Source of the DNA: Duganella sp. CF517
Lineage (GTDB): Bacteria > Pseudomonadota > Gammaproteobacteria > Burkholderiales > Burkholderiaceae_D
DNA length: 64,000 nucleotides
Direction of reading: 5' to 3'
Assembly (NCBI RefSeq): GCF_900110275.1
Contig: NZ_FODC01000002.1
Span: forward strand, 1,014,633-1,078,632
Shown: positions 15,742 to 27,417 of the stretch, in pieces
Position numbering within the stretch: the stretch's first letter is position 1
Layout: the number at the start of each line of letters is the position of its first letter
Translations under genes and position numbers: made by a program
The notes under the pieces: generated by a model
Told to the model about the DNA's origin: nothing
The model's input: only the letters and a program-made list of their open reading frames with translations
Database searches by the model: none

Positions 15742-17286
15742 TTATCCACCGACCTTGCCGCCTGACCGGGAACCGACGGCCAGCCGCTCCAGCAATTCGA
15801 ACACGGCCTGCGTCAACAACGCCAGCACGGCCGCCGGAATCGCGCCGGCCAGCAGCATGTCGTTGTCGTTGAGCGCCAGGCCGATCGTGATGCGCTCGCC
15901 GTAGCCGCCGGCGCCGATGAAGGCGGCGATGGTCGCCGTGCCCACGCTCAGCACCGCCGCCGTCTTGACGCCGGCCAGGATCACCGGCAGCGCCAGCGGC
16001 AGCTCCACCAGCATCATCCGCTGCGACGGCCGCAGGCCCAGCGCCAGCGCCGCCATGCGCAGCCCCGCCGATACCTGCAGCAGGCCGGTGCAGGTATTGC
16101 GCACGATCGGCAGCAGCGCGTAGACCACCAGCGCGACCAGCGCCGGCACCGTGCCTATGCGCCCCAGCAAGGGAATCAGCAGCGCCAGCAGGGCCAGCGA
16201 CGGCACGGTTTGCAGCACGCCCGTCAACCCCAACACCAGTTGCCGCAGGCGCGGGAACACCGCCGCCATCACGCCTAGCGGAATGCCGATCACGCACGCC
16301 ATCGCCACCGCGAACAGCACCAAGGTCAGATGCTGGCGCGTCAGCGTCCACAGATTTTTGTCGAAGATCTTGGCCAGCAGGCCGTCGCGCGCGGCCGGTG
16401 GCGGGTGGGCGCCGGCCGTCGCTGCGGCCGTTGCGCCGGCCTTGGCGGCGCGCGCGGCCAGCCAGTCGCGCGCGACGTTGGTGAAGCTCTTGCCGTCGAT
16501 TTCGGCGGCGGCGTTCATGGCGATCATGTCGTCCGCGCCGATGCGACCCTCCAACTGGCCGATCGCCTTCCACGCGGCGGGAAAGCGCCGCGCCGCATCG
16601 AGCCGGTATAGCAGCACCGCGTCGTAGCGCGGGAAGTAGCCGCCGTCGTCGTCCAGCACCCGCAGCCCGTACTGGCGTATCTTGGCGTCGGTCGAATAGA
16701 TATCGATGACGTCGACCTGGCGCTGCATCAACGCCTCGTAGGCGAGGCCGTGATCGAGGCCCTCGGGGCGCTGCTTCAAACCGTAGCGGGCGGCCAGTCC
16801 CGGCCAGCCGTCGGCGCGGCCGATGAATTCGTGCGACAGCCCGAAACGCAGCTTGTCGCGCGCGGTCAGGTCGCTCAGTTTTCGCACCCCCTCGGCGTCG
16901 CCGCGCGTGGCCAGCGCATAGGTGTTGTTGAACCCCAGCGGCACCGCCACGCCCAGCCCCATCGGCGCCAGTTCGCGCCGTATCTGCTCCAGCGGCGCGG
17001 CCTTGGTGTGCTTGAGGATTTCCAGATCGATGGTGCCGAGATATTCCGGGTAGACGTCGATGCGCCCCGCCTGCAAGGCCGCCAGCACGATGGCCGTGTT
17101 GCCCAGCCCTTGCAAGTGCGTGACCTTGGCGTGCGGCGCTGCCGTCTGCGTCAGCACCTCGCCGAGGATGTACGATTCGGTGAAACGCTTGGAACCGATA
17201 TGCAGCGTGTCCCCCTGCTGCGCCACGGCCGCGCCGCCGCTCAACAGCCCAAGCATCAAGAGCGCCCCGCCCAACCAGCCCCGCAT
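15742..17286 (-). CDS. Osmoprotectant (glycine betaine/choline) ABC transporter, fused substrate-binding and permease domains
   Basis: 514 residues. A signal peptide (1-22) is followed by an OpuAC/OpuBC-type binding domain (about 25-275): HIGSKRFTESYILGEVL at the start and IDVYPEYLGT are typical. From about 305 on comes a permease of the ProW/OpuBB kind with five to six helices and an EAA-like loop (RMAALALGLRPSQRMMLVELP). Fused binding protein-permease proteins are known, but here the binding domain is N-terminal and carries the only signal. No ATPase gene (ProV/OpuBA-like) is next to it in the window, so it must borrow one. Its ATG overlaps the stop of the upstream metalloprotease gene by one base. 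Confidence 0.9.
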   Translation of the reverse strand: MRGWLGGALLMLGLLSGGAAVAQQGDTLHIGSKRFTESYILGEVLTQTAAPHAKVTHLQGLGNTAIVLAALQAGRIDVYPEYLGTIDLEILKHTKAAPLEQIRRELAPMGLGVAVPLGFNNTYALATRGDAEGVRKLSDLTARDKLRFGLSHEFIGRADGWPGLAARYGLKQRPEGLDHGLAYEALMQRQVDVIDIYSTDAKIRQYGLRVLDDDGGYFPRYDAVLLYRLDAARRFPAAWKAIGQLEGRIGADDMIAMNAAAEIDGKSFTNVARDWLAARAAKAGATAAATAGAHPPPAARDGLLAKIFDKNLWTLTRQHLTLVLFAVAMACVIGIPLGVMAAVFPRLRQLVLGLTGVLQTVPSLALLALLIPLLGRIGTVPALVALVVYALLPIVRNTCTGLLQVSAGLRMAALALGLRPSQRMMLVELPLALPVILAGVKTAAVLSVGTATIAAFIGAGGYGERITIGLALNDNDMLLAGAIPAAVLALLTQAVFELLERLAVGSRSGGKVGG

Positions 17287-19976
17287 CAGGTGCCCACCCG
17301 CAGCATCGGCGCCTTCAGCGCCTGGCTCAGCGTCTCGTAGCTCTCGGACAGGTGCGCCTTGACCTCGCGGCTCGCCGGCCGCGCCATCGCGCCGCGCAGA
17401 TCGCGCTGCAGCGCCAGCGAATTCTCGCGTTGCAGGCTGCGCGCGTCGGCCGGCATCGACGGCGTGGCGCGCAGCAGCATGACCGCGACGCGCTTCAGAT
17501 GCTCGCGCTGGAGATTGCGGCGCATGCCGGTGATGTCCTTGCCGGTCTTGAGTTCACTCCACACCGCGTCCTGCACGGTGGAGTACAACTCGTCGAGGCC
17601 CAGGCCCAGTCCGGGGTTGTCCAACTTCTCGCGCGAGTCGATCAGGCGCACGGCGACGGCGTCGGACATCAACTGATCGAGCACGCCGGCCTGCAAGCCA
17701 AGCACCCTGCCGCCCACCGACACGTCGGCCTTGCCGCGCATGGCGAAGGTGTCGGCGCCCAGGCGGCTGATCATCGCCGGGGTGAAGGTGAAGCTGTCGG
17801 ATTTGAACAGGCTATTGGTCAGCATTTTCAACGCCGCCCGCTGGCGCGGCAGCGGCACCGGGGTGAAGGTGGCGCGGCCGGTGCCGGCGTGGTCGCGCAG
17901 ATAGGTCACGCCGCCCACGTACTTGACCACCACCGGCATGGTGCGCGCGAATTGCTGGAAGCCGTAGTCGAAACTGCGGCGCAGCGATTCGTAGCTCTCG
18001 CCCGGTTTGAGCGTGCGGTTTTGTATCCGGTCCCACAGCTCGCGCGAAATGGCCAGGCGGCGCTGGAAGTAGGCCAGCGGATCGCTGCCCAGATCGAACA
18101 CATTCACGTCCGGATCGGAATTGAAACCGCCCGCATCCTGGTCGGTGCCGAAGGCAAGCAGCGGCTCGTTCGAGCGCGCCGCGATCCTCGCCAGCTCCTG
18201 CTTCTCCCGCGCCGGCTCGATCGGCTTGTACGCGTATTCGATCGCCCAGTAATCGTAAGGCCCCAGCGCGGACGCCACATACTCGCCCTGCCGCTCGCCC
18301 TTGAGCGCGAGGTTGAACGGCGTGTAATCCATCACCGAGCCGGTCATGCCGTGCTCCCTGGTGAACGCCGCATCCTGCAACTGCTTGATGGTGTAGATCG
18401 TCGACGAGCGGAAGTTGTGCCGCAATCCCAGCGTATGTCCCACCTCGTGCATGATCACCGAGCGCACGTACGCCTGCGCCACGGCGTCCGCCTGCGGGCT
18501 GCCCATTTCCAGCTCCCCGCGCGCCTCCAGCAAGCCCATGGCGAAGCCCATCTCGTCGCCGGATTGAAGCATGTAATCGCAGCGGTCTTCATGTGCCGCG
18601 TCGCCGTCATGGGGCGCGAAAGCTACCGTCCCGCCCATGCCATCCTCGCTCACCATGCGCCGCGCGGTGCGCGAAAAGCCGTCGGACATGCCGATGTCGG
18701 CATCGAGTATCTCGCCGGTGCGCGGATCGACCTGGCGCGGTCCGATGGCGAAACCGACGTCGCTGCCGACAAACCAGCGCACCGACGCGTGGCGCGCGTC
18801 CATCGTATCGAAGCGGTCGGCGGCGGTCTGCTGCTTGACAACCACCGCGTCCTTGAAGCCGATCTTCTCGAACGCCGCGTTCCAGGCCAGTATGCCCTGG
18901 CGCACCGACTCGCGGTATTTGTCCGGGATGTTCGCGTCCATCCAGTAGACGATGGGCTGCTTCGGCTCCGACAATGCCTGCGCCGGGTCCTTCTTTTCCA
19001 GGCGCCAGCGCGACACCATGTGCACCGCCGTCGTCGGCGCCACGTCGTCCGAGAAGTCCTGGTTGGTGGTGACGAAATGACCGACCCGGTCATCCGCGCG
19101 GCGGCTCGCCATCGGCTCGGCCGGCAGCGGCATGAAGGTGTAATAGAAGCCAAGGAACATGCTGCGCGGGTCCGGCAACGTGGTGGGCGGACTGGCGATC
19201 GCCGCCGGCATGGCGGGCATGACCGGCGGCGGCGCCGGGATGCGCGCCACCGCGTAATGCGCGTTGACCTGGAATCCCGTCATCGCCTCGTCGCTGCGCA
19301 CCGATGTGAAGCTGCTGTTGCGCGCATCCATCGCGTACTGCAGGCGGAAGGCCGATTCCAGCCGGGTCGAAAAACCGGGAATGTCGCCGAACAGCAGGAT
19401 GTTCGCGTCGATCAGCACCGACTGGTTCTTCGGATTGGGGCCGCTCGACACCGGCGCGATCGCCACCAGGCTGTCCGAGAAACCCTGCGCCACCACTTTC
19501 GCCTCGGGTGTGCCGCCAATGGCCTTGAACTGCGTGTTCTTGGCGATCATCTGCACCAGGTTGCCGATGCGGTGGAACGTCACCACCCGGCTGAAGCCCA
19601 TCTGGCTGCCGTAGACGCCGCGCTCACCGAGGCCGTTGGGCATGTTCACGGACATGAACAGCGGACGGTCGAACTGGTCGGGCCGCAGCTCGATCCAGAC
19701 CTTTTCTTCTTTCTGATAGAGATTGAGGAAGCCCGGGTGCTGCCTGGCGCCGCGCACCAGCTCCGCGAAAGGCCGGGTGGCCGCGGGCGCCGCCACGGCC
19801 GGCGCCGGCGCGGCGGCCGGTTGCAGCGGCGTGGTGGCGACCACCGGCACCTCGGTCGACGGCGACGGCGCAGGTGGCGCCGGCGGCGCCGGCGGCGCAG
19901 GTTCCTGCGCGAACGCCAGCGCGTGCGCGCCCAATGACAGCAAAACGGCGACGCGCAGCGAATTCAAGGCAAACAT
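17286..19976 (-). CDS. Secreted zinc-dependent metalloprotease (DUF5117/DUF4953-type)
   Basis: 896 residues. A signal peptide of about 23 residues is followed by a Pro/Ala-rich linker (about 24-70). The next about 250 residues resemble the DUF5117 domain (RPDQFDRPLFMSVNMPNGLG). The zinc site is HEVGHTLGLRHNF, a full HExxHxxGxxH metzincin signature, near residue 517, and a Met-turn-like SVMDYTPFN follows about 25 residues later. The C-terminal third resembles the DUF4953-type tail of these large bacterial proteins. It should act in the periplasm or outside. Its TGA overlaps the ATG of the osmoprotectant transporter, so the two are translationally coupled, an odd pair with no obvious shared task. 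Physiological substrate is unknown. Confidence 0.88.
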   Translation of the reverse strand: MFALNSLRVAVLLSLGAHALAFAQEPAPPAPPAPPAPSPSTEVPVVATTPLQPAAAPAPAVAAPAATRPFAELVRGARQHPGFLNLYQKEEKVWIELRPDQFDRPLFMSVNMPNGLGERGVYGSQMGFSRVVTFHRIGNLVQMIAKNTQFKAIGGTPEAKVVAQGFSDSLVAIAPVSSGPNPKNQSVLIDANILLFGDIPGFSTRLESAFRLQYAMDARNSSFTSVRSDEAMTGFQVNAHYAVARIPAPPPVMPAMPAAIASPPTTLPDPRSMFLGFYYTFMPLPAEPMASRRADDRVGHFVTTNQDFSDDVAPTTAVHMVSRWRLEKKDPAQALSEPKQPIVYWMDANIPDKYRESVRQGILAWNAAFEKIGFKDAVVVKQQTAADRFDTMDARHASVRWFVGSDVGFAIGPRQVDPRTGEILDADIGMSDGFSRTARRMVSEDGMGGTVAFAPHDGDAAHEDRCDYMLQSGDEMGFAMGLLEARGELEMGSPQADAVAQAYVRSVIMHEVGHTLGLRHNFRSSTIYTIKQLQDAAFTREHGMTGSVMDYTPFNLALKGERQGEYVASALGPYDYWAIEYAYKPIEPAREKQELARIAARSNEPLLAFGTDQDAGGFNSDPDVNVFDLGSDPLAYFQRRLAISRELWDRIQNRTLKPGESYESLRRSFDYGFQQFARTMPVVVKYVGGVTYLRDHAGTGRATFTPVPLPRQRAALKMLTNSLFKSDSFTFTPAMISRLGADTFAMRGKADVSVGGRVLGLQAGVLDQLMSDAVAVRLIDSREKLDNPGLGLGLDELYSTVQDAVWSELKTGKDITGMRRNLQREHLKRVAVMLLRATPSMPADARSLQRENSLALQRDLRGAMARPASREVKAHLSESYETLSQALKAPMLRVGT

Positions 19977-20065
19977 GGTGTCCTGTTACAGGTTGTGGGA
20001 TCGGGATAATGTAACCGAAAGCCCCGGCAACGGAACGTTTTTTTGCAAACCCGCCCTGCGCACGC

Positions 20066-21295
20066 CTAGCCGTGTGGCGCACGCCATACGCCGGCGTTGA
20101 CCACGCCCGCGCAGGGATTCATGCCGATGGCGTAGCACAGGTCGGCCGGCCGGGCGATGCGCCACAGCGCGAAGTCGGCCCGCTTGCCCACTTCCAGGGT
20201 GCCGATATCTCCCTGCCGGCCCAGCGCGCGCGCCGCGTGCGCGGTGCAGCCGGCCAGCGCCTCGAGTGGCGTCAATCGCCACAAGGTGCAGGCCATGTTC
20301 ATCGCCAGCAGCAGGGATGTCATCGGCGAGGTGCCGGGATTGCAGTCGGTGGCGACGGCCATCGGCACGCCGGCCGCGCGCAAGGCGGCCACCGGCGGCG
20401 GCGTGGTATCGCGCAGGAAGTAGTAGGCGCCCGGCAGCAGCACCGCCACCGTGCCGGCGGCCGCCATCGCGGCGACGCCGTCGCCGCTCAAATGTTCGAG
20501 GTGGTCGGCCGACAGGCCACCGTAGCGCGCCACCAGCTGCGCGCCGCGCTGGTCGGACAGCTGTTCGGCGTGCAGCTTGACCGGCAAGCCGTGCGCCTGC
20601 GCGGCCTGGAACACGCGATCGGTCTGCTCGTGCGAAAAGCCGATCCGTTCGCAGAAGGCGTCGACCGCGTCGACCAGGCCCTCTTGCGCCAGCGGCGCGA
20701 TCATGGCGCAAACTTCGTCAATGTAGGCGTCGGCGCGGCCGGCGAACTCCGGCGGCAGCGCGTGCGCGCCGAGGAAGGTGGTGGCGACAGCGACCGGGAA
20801 TTTGCCCGACTCGTCGCGGCCGATACGGCGCGCCACGCGCAGCATCTTCGCTTCCGATTCCAGGGTCAACCCATAGCCGGATTTGATTTCTATCGTCGTC
20901 ACGCCTTCGGCCAGCAGGCTGCGCACGCGCGGCAGGCTTTGCGCCAGCAATTCGTCCTCGGACGCGGCGCGGGTGGCGCGCACGGTGGACATGATGCCGC
21001 CGCCGGCGCGGGAGATATCCTCGTAGGTGGCGCCGTTCAGGCGCGCCTCGAATTCATCGCTGCGGTTGCCCGCGTGGACGATATGGGTATGGCAGTCGAT
21101 CAGGCCGGGCGTCAGCCAGCAGCCCTCGCCGTCATGCGTGGCGGCGGCGCGCGCGTCGGACGGCAGCGCCGCCACAGGTCCCAGCCACGTGATGCGGCCA
21201 TCCTTGACGGCGATGGCGGCATCGCGGATTTCGCCGTAGCCGCGGTCCATGGTGGCCAGGTGCACATTGGTAAACAACACATCCCACGCGGTCAT
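20066..21295 (-). CDS. hutI: Imidazolonepropionase
   Basis: 409 residues, normal length for HutI. The metal-binding [10 protein letters not shown] follows TPGLIDC, and [17 protein letters not shown] and [10 protein letters not shown] are the family's conserved blocks (the last carries the catalytic Asp). It hydrolyses 4-imidazolone-5-propionate to N-formimidoyl-L-glutamate, step three of histidine breakdown, in the cytoplasm. It is the last gene of the hut operon, 25 bp after hutD. No terminator-like hairpin was seen in the 89 bp before the metalloprotease start. Confidence 0.96.
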   Translation of the reverse strand: MTAWDVLFTNVHLATMDRGYGEIRDAAIAVKDGRITWLGPVAALPSDARAAATHDGEGCWLTPGLIDCHTHIVHAGNRSDEFEARLNGATYEDISRAGGGIMSTVRATRAASEDELLAQSLPRVRSLLAEGVTTIEIKSGYGLTLESEAKMLRVARRIGRDESGKFPVAVATTFLGAHALPPEFAGRADAYIDEVCAMIAPLAQEGLVDAVDAFCERIGFSHEQTDRVFQAAQAHGLPVKLHAEQLSDQRGAQLVARYGGLSADHLEHLSGDGVAAMAAAGTVAVLLPGAYYFLRDTTPPPVAALRAAGVPMAVATDCNPGTSPMTSLLLAMNMACTLWRLTPLEALAGCTAHAARALGRQGDIGTLEVGKRADFALWRIARPADLCYAIGMNPCAGVVNAGVWRAPHG

Positions 21296-21320
21296 GCCAT
21301 GCCTTCGAATTATTCTGGTT

Positions 21321-21896
21321 CTAGTTGTTGACGATATCGACCACGAACACGGTCGCCTGCGCCGCCTCCAGGCTCCACACCTGTTCGGATTCGATCACCA
21401 GCATGTCGTAGCGCACCATGGCGATGCGTTCGCGCGCGCTGCTGACGGACAGGCTTTCGCCGTCGGCCAGGAACACCAGCGTGGTGCTGGCGCGCCGGTT
21501 CAGCTCCAGGGTGCCGCGCACGACGCACGCCTCGAGCCGGTGGCGGCAGCGGCCGCGCCGCGTCATCACATTGAAATCGGTGGTGTTGGCGCCGGTGACG
21601 GTGGCGTGTACCGCGTCCTCCCCGGCGAATTCGATCAGCGGTTCGCTGGGACTGAGCACCACGCGCTCGTCGCCGAAATCGAGCAGCACGCCGTCGCCGT
21701 CGACCAGCGCCAGGGTGCGGTCGATGCCGGGGAAAATAGAAAACGGCCCGTCCTGGCTGATGGTCGCCAGGCTGGCGCGCCAGTCGAAATCGTCGAAACC
21801 GGCGCCGGCAGGAGAGACCGCGATTTCGGTGGTGCTGCCGCCGCCGTTCTTCCACGGCGCGGGCATCAGGCTTGCATACTGGATCAGCTGGGTCAT
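21321..21896 (-). CDS. hutD: HutD family protein
   Basis: 191 residues. The opening [15 protein letters not shown] and the [26 protein letters not shown] segment are the HutD (Ves-like, bicupin) signature. HutD is not needed as an enzyme of the pathway; in Pseudomonas it affects growth on histidine or urocanate and has been proposed to limit hut activity. Its ATG overlaps the hutF stop by 4 bp (ATGA), and hutI follows 25 bp later. Confidence 0.92.
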   Translation of the reverse strand: MTQLIQYASLMPAPWKNGGGSTTEIAVSPAGAGFDDFDWRASLATISQDGPFSIFPGIDRTLALVDGDGVLLDFGDERVVLSPSEPLIEFAGEDAVHATVTGANTTDFNVMTRRGRCRHRLEACVVRGTLELNRRASTTLVFLADGESLSVSSARERIAMVRYDMLVIESEQVWSLEAAQATVFVVDIVNN

Positions 21897-23269
21897 CGGA
21901 ACTCCCTCAGTTCGGCCATCGTCTGCTTGAAGCGCGCAGCGATCGCCTGCTGCGCCACGTGCTGCTGGTTGCGTACTACCCACTGGCCGCCGACCATGAC
22001 GTCCTTGACCAGATTGTCGTTGCCGCTGAAGACAAAACTGCCGAGCACCTCGTCCAGCGCCAAGCCATACAGATTCGGGTGATCGCCGTCGAGCACGATC
22101 ACATCGGCGCGGCGACCCGGCGCCAAGGCGCCGACCGGCCGTCCCGCCGCCTGCGCGCCGCCGCGCAAGGCGCCCTGCCACAAAAAGTCGCCGACATTGC
22201 GCTGCGCGGCCGACACCGCGATATTGCGGCGCTGGTGCTGCAGGCGCTGGCCGTATTCCAGCCAGCGCAATTCCTCCACCGGGCTTTGCGAGATATGGCT
22301 GTCGCTGCCGATGCCGAAGCGCCCGCCCGCCGCCAGGAAATGCTCCAGCGGAAACAGGCCGTCGCCCAGGTTGGCCTCGGTGGTCGGGCACAGGCCGGCC
22401 ACCGCGCCGCTATCGGCCATGCGGTCGACTTCGGCGCGCGTCAGGTGGGTGGCGTGCACCAGGCACCAGCGCTGGTCGACATCGACATGGTCGAGCAGCC
22501 ATTCGACCGGACGCCGCCCGCTCCAGTCCAGCGACTGCCGCACCTCCGGCTGCTGCTCGGCGATGTGGATGTGCACCGGACGGTCCGGCGGCAAGGCCGC
22601 CAGCACGGCGTTGATCTGCCCCACCGACGCCGCGCGCAGCGAATGCGGCGCCACGCCGACCTCGGTTTGCGCGTCGCGCAACGGCTCCAGCGCCTCGATC
22701 ACGCGCAGCACATCGGCGACGTCGGTCTTGAAACGCTGCTGTTCCGGTTTCAGCGCGCTTTCGCCAAAACCGGAATAACTATACAACACCGGCAGCACCG
22801 TCACGCCGATTCCGGCCAACCGTGCGGCGGCTATCACGCGCTCGGCCGTCTCGGCTGGGCGCGGGTACATGGCGCCGTCCGGCGCCCGTTGCACATAGTG
22901 GAATTCGCACAGCGAGGTGTAGCCGTGGCGCAGGCATTCGGAGAACAGCTGGGCCGCGATGGCCTCGATGTGCGCCGGCGTGATATTGCGGGCGAAGCGG
23001 TACATCAGGTCGCGCCAGGTCCAGAAACTGTCGTGCACACCGCCGGCCTTGTGCGGTCCGGCCTTTTCGGTGCGCCCGCCCAGCGCCCGCTGGAAGCTGT
23101 GCGAATGCAGGTTGATCATGCCCGGCAGCGCATACTCGACGGTTTCCGCGCCCTCCCCCGCGCCGCCTTCCCGCACCGTCGTGATGGCGCCCGCCGCATC
23201 CCACTCGATCAGCACGTCGGTGCGCCAGCCGTCGGGCAGCAGCGCGTTCCGGGCCAAGAGCCTGTTCAT
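21893..23269 (-). CDS. hutF: Formimidoylglutamate deiminase
   Basis: 458 residues from ATG 23269. Amidohydrolase-type metal site: LPGMINLHSHSFQRALGG, with later HIHIAEQQPEV, LVHATHLTR and GIGSDSH, in the order of the HutF family. It deiminates N-formimidoyl-L-glutamate to N-formyl-L-glutamate and ammonia, the branch shared with Pseudomonas, rather than the HutG formiminoglutamase route. Its start overlaps the hutG stop by 4 bp and its stop overlaps the hutD start by 4 bp, so three proteins are coupled in translation. Leftward extension to 23788 is only the out-of-frame hutG sequence. Confidence 0.96.
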   Translation of the reverse strand: MNRLLARNALLPDGWRTDVLIEWDAAGAITTVREGGAGEGAETVEYALPGMINLHSHSFQRALGGRTEKAGPHKAGGVHDSFWTWRDLMYRFARNITPAHIEAIAAQLFSECLRHGYTSLCEFHYVQRAPDGAMYPRPAETAERVIAAARLAGIGVTVLPVLYSYSGFGESALKPEQQRFKTDVADVLRVIEALEPLRDAQTEVGVAPHSLRAASVGQINAVLAALPPDRPVHIHIAEQQPEVRQSLDWSGRRPVEWLLDHVDVDQRWCLVHATHLTRAEVDRMADSGAVAGLCPTTEANLGDGLFPLEHFLAAGGRFGIGSDSHISQSPVEELRWLEYGQRLQHQRRNIAVSAAQRNVGDFLWQGALRGGAQAAGRPVGALAPGRRADVIVLDGDHPNLYGLALDEVLGSFVFSGNDNLVKDVMVGGQWVVRNQQHVAQQAIAARFKQTMAELREFR

Positions 23270-24054
23270 CGGCGCACCCAGTCGGCGGCGGCCCGCGTCA
23301 TCTCGCGCAGCAGCCCCCTCACCTGGTCGGCGCGGTCGGCGCGGTAGCCGTACGGCGCTTCCTCGTCCATATAGGTGGATTGGCACATCTCCAGCTGGAT
23401 CGCGTGCACGTTCGCCTCCGGCTTGCCGTAGAAGCGCGTGATATGCCCGCCCTTGAAGCGGCCGTTGACGGCCACGCTGTAGCGCCGCTGCGCCAGCGCG
23501 CGCGACACCACCGCCTCGCCCAGCCCCGGCGCGCAGCTGACGCCGTCGGCGGTGCCGAAGTTCAGGTCGGGCAGCTTGCCCTCGAAGAAGCGCGGCACGT
23601 GGGAGGCGATCGAATGGGCGTCCCACAGCGCCACCGCGCCGTGCAGCGCCAGCAAGCGGTCCAGCTCCGCGCGCAGGCGCTCGTGGTACGGCTTCCAGTA
23701 TAGGCCCAGGCGGCGCTCGACCTCGGCCTGGTCCGGCACGCGGCCCTCCAGATACAGCGGCTCGCGGTGGAAGGTGTCGACCGGGCACAAACCGGTCGTG
23801 TCCTGCCCCGGATACAGGTTGGTGTTCTCCGGCGGCCGGTTCAAATCGATCACGTAGCGCGACCAGCGCGCCGACAAGGTCGACGCCCCCATCTCGCCGA
23901 GGAAGTCGTACAGGCGCGCCAGGTGCCAGTCGGTGTCCTGCTTGTCGACGGCGGCCGGCGTCATCGCCGCCGCCACGTCGTCGGGAATATCCGTGCCCAC
24001 GTGCGGCATGGACACCAGCAAGGGAATGCTGCCTGCTTTGAACTGATAATCCAT
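23266..24054 (-). CDS. hutG: N-formylglutamate deformylase
   Basis: 262 residues from ATG 24054; the upstream in-frame ATG at 24099 lies inside the intergenic/hutH end. The family blocks are seen: LVSMPHVGTDIPDD near the N-terminus, DTDWHLARLYDF, YVIDLNRP, and GHITRFYGKPEANVHAIQLEM near the C-terminus. It hydrolyses N-formyl-L-glutamate to L-glutamate and formate, the last step of the pathway. The start is 11 bp after the hutH stop. Confidence 0.95.
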   Translation of the reverse strand: MDYQFKAGSIPLLVSMPHVGTDIPDDVAAAMTPAAVDKQDTDWHLARLYDFLGEMGASTLSARWSRYVIDLNRPPENTNLYPGQDTTGLCPVDTFHREPLYLEGRVPDQAEVERRLGLYWKPYHERLRAELDRLLALHGAVALWDAHSIASHVPRFFEGKLPDLNFGTADGVSCAPGLGEAVVSRALAQRRYSVAVNGRFKGGHITRFYGKPEANVHAIQLEMCQSTYMDEEAPYGYRADRADQVRGLLREMTRAAADWVRR

Positions 24055-24065
24055 GGCGCCCCCGG

Positions 24066-25613
24066 TTATGGATGCAGCGATGCGAACAACTCCTTGCACG
24101 ACGCGCTCAACTCGCCGCGCATGACCATGCCCTTGGCCGCTTCGATATCCGGCGCGAAGAAGCGGTCCTGTTCATAGACGGCCACCTTTTGGCGCAGCTG
24201 GGCGTGCACGTGCTCCAGATGCGGGGAAGTCGTCAGCGGACGATGGAAATCGATCCCCTGCGCCGCCGCCAGCAGCTCGATACCGATGATCACCGCCGTA
24301 TTCTGCGCCATGTCGTCCAGACGGCGCGCCGCGTACGTCGCCATGCTGACGTGGTCCTCCTGGTTGGCCGAGGTCGGGATGGTGTCGACGCTGCCCGGAT
24401 GGGCCAGCGACTTGTTTTCCGACGCCAGCGCGGCGGCGGTCACATGGGCGATCATGAAACCGGAATTCAAGCCCGGCTCGCGCACCAGGAACGGCGGCAG
24501 GCCGGACAACGTCGCGTCGATCAGCAGCGCGATGCGGCGCTCCGAGATGCTGCCGATTTCGGCGATGGCCAGCGCCAGCGTGTCGGCGGCGAAGGCCACC
24601 GGCTCGGCGTGGAAGTTACCGCCCGAGACCACCACCGACAGCTCGCCATCCTTGAACAGCAGCGGATTGTCGGTCACGGCGTTGGCCTCGATCAGCAAGG
24701 TGCGGGCGGCGTTGCCGATGATGTCCCAGCAGGCGCCCATGACTTGCGGCTGGCAGCGCAGGCAATACGGATCCTGCACGCGCTCGTCGCCGACCAGGTG
24801 CGAGGCGCGGATCGCGCTGTCGCTCACCAGTTGGCGGTAGATCGACGCGGCGGCGATCTGGCCGGGCTGGCCGCGCACCTCGTGCACGCGGGCGTCGAAC
24901 GGCGAATCGCTGCCCTTGGCGGCGTCCAGCGACAAGGCGCCGGACACCATGCCCGCCTCCAGCAGGCGCTCGGCCATGAACAGGCCATGCAACGCCAGCG
25001 CGGCCGACACCTGGGTGCCGTTGATCAGCGCCAGGCCTTCTTTCGCGGCCAGCACCACCGGCGCGATGCCGGCGGCCTTGAGGGCGTCGGCGGCGGGCGT
25101 GATCTCGCCATTGAAGCGCACGTCGCCCACGCCCAGCATGGCCAAGGTCATGTGCGACAGAGGCGCCAGGTCGCCCGAGGCGCCGACCGAGCCCTTGGCC
25201 GGAATGGCGGGCATGATGCCGGCGTTGTACAGCGCGATCAGCGTCTCGACGATCAGCGGGCGCACGCCGGAGTAGCCGCGCGCCAGGCTGCCGATCTTCA
25301 TCAGCATGATCAGGCGGCAGACGGCGTTCGGCAGCAGCTCGCCGGTGCCGACCGAATGCGACAGGATCAGGTTGCGCTGCAGTTGTTCCAGCTTGTCGTC
25401 CGGGATGCGGGTCTTGGCCAGCAGGCCGAACCCGGTGTTGATGCCATAGGCGGCGTCGCCCTTGGCGACGATGGCGCGCACGGCGGCGGCCGAGGCCTCG
25501 ATCACCGGCCAGGCTTCGGCGGCCAGGGAGAGCGGAGCGGCGCTCGTCCATACGGCGCGCAATTCGGCCAGCGTCATCGCGCCGGGCTTCAAGGTCAATG
25601 CATTGGTGGTCAT
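24066..25613 (-). CDS. hutH: Histidine ammonia-lyase
   Basis: 515 residues, the usual length. Residues 141-154 ([14 protein letters not shown]) contain the Ala145-Ser146-Gly147 triad that cyclises into the MIO electrophile. Other family features are YGINTGFG near residue 57 and the conserved QEDHVSM segment near residue 415. It removes ammonia from L-histidine to give urocanate, the first step of the pathway. It follows hutU by 13 bp on the same transcript. Confidence 0.97.
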   Translation of the reverse strand: MTTNALTLKPGAMTLAELRAVWTSAAPLSLAAEAWPVIEASAAAVRAIVAKGDAAYGINTGFGLLAKTRIPDDKLEQLQRNLILSHSVGTGELLPNAVCRLIMLMKIGSLARGYSGVRPLIVETLIALYNAGIMPAIPAKGSVGASGDLAPLSHMTLAMLGVGDVRFNGEITPAADALKAAGIAPVVLAAKEGLALINGTQVSAALALHGLFMAERLLEAGMVSGALSLDAAKGSDSPFDARVHEVRGQPGQIAAASIYRQLVSDSAIRASHLVGDERVQDPYCLRCQPQVMGACWDIIGNAARTLLIEANAVTDNPLLFKDGELSVVVSGGNFHAEPVAFAADTLALAIAEIGSISERRIALLIDATLSGLPPFLVREPGLNSGFMIAHVTAAALASENKSLAHPGSVDTIPTSANQEDHVSMATYAARRLDDMAQNTAVIIGIELLAAAQGIDFHRPLTTSPHLEHVHAQLRQKVAVYEQDRFFAPDIEAAKGMVMRGELSASCKELFASLHP

Positions 25614-25626
25614 GTAGGTTCTCTAA

Positions 25627-27336
<1,710 letters not shown>

Positions 27337-27341
27337 GGGGC

Positions 27342-27350
27342 CTCCTCCTG
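27342..27350 (-). promoter_or_regulatory. Strong ribosome binding site of hutU
   Basis: Minus strand AGGAGGAGG, 5 bp from the ATG at 27336. It decides the hutU start. Confidence 0.75.
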
Positions 27351-27365
27351 TGGATGATAGCCACA

Positions 27366-27394
27366 AGGATAAGTTGTATAGACAACCAAGTCAA
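27366..27394 (-). promoter_or_regulatory. hut operon promoter
   Basis: Read on the minus strand: TTGACT (27394-27389), a spacer of exactly 17 bp, and TATCCT (27371-27366). This is a good sigma70-like promoter 30 bp before the hutU start. The spacer contains the proposed HutC operator, so bound repressor would block RNA polymerase. It lies between the stop of the amidohydrolase gene and hutU. Confidence 0.72.
27374..27385. promoter_or_regulatory. Candidate HutC operator
   Basis: TTGTATAGACAA is an imperfect palindrome of the form TTGTnTAnACAA, wholly inside the 17-bp spacer of the hut promoter. GntR/HutC-family repressors bind short palindromes of this type, and hutC is present in the window at 39466. 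No second copy was noticed. Confidence 0.65.
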
Positions 27395-27417
27395 GCCACT
27401 ATTTCCGCGCCTGACCG

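Noticed and set aside
17352..19937. 861-codon open frame on the plus strand
   Set aside because: Antisense of the metalloprotease; Arg/His-rich product with no family features.
23270..23788. Extension of hutF to 631 codons
   Set aside because: The extra part is hutG read out of frame.
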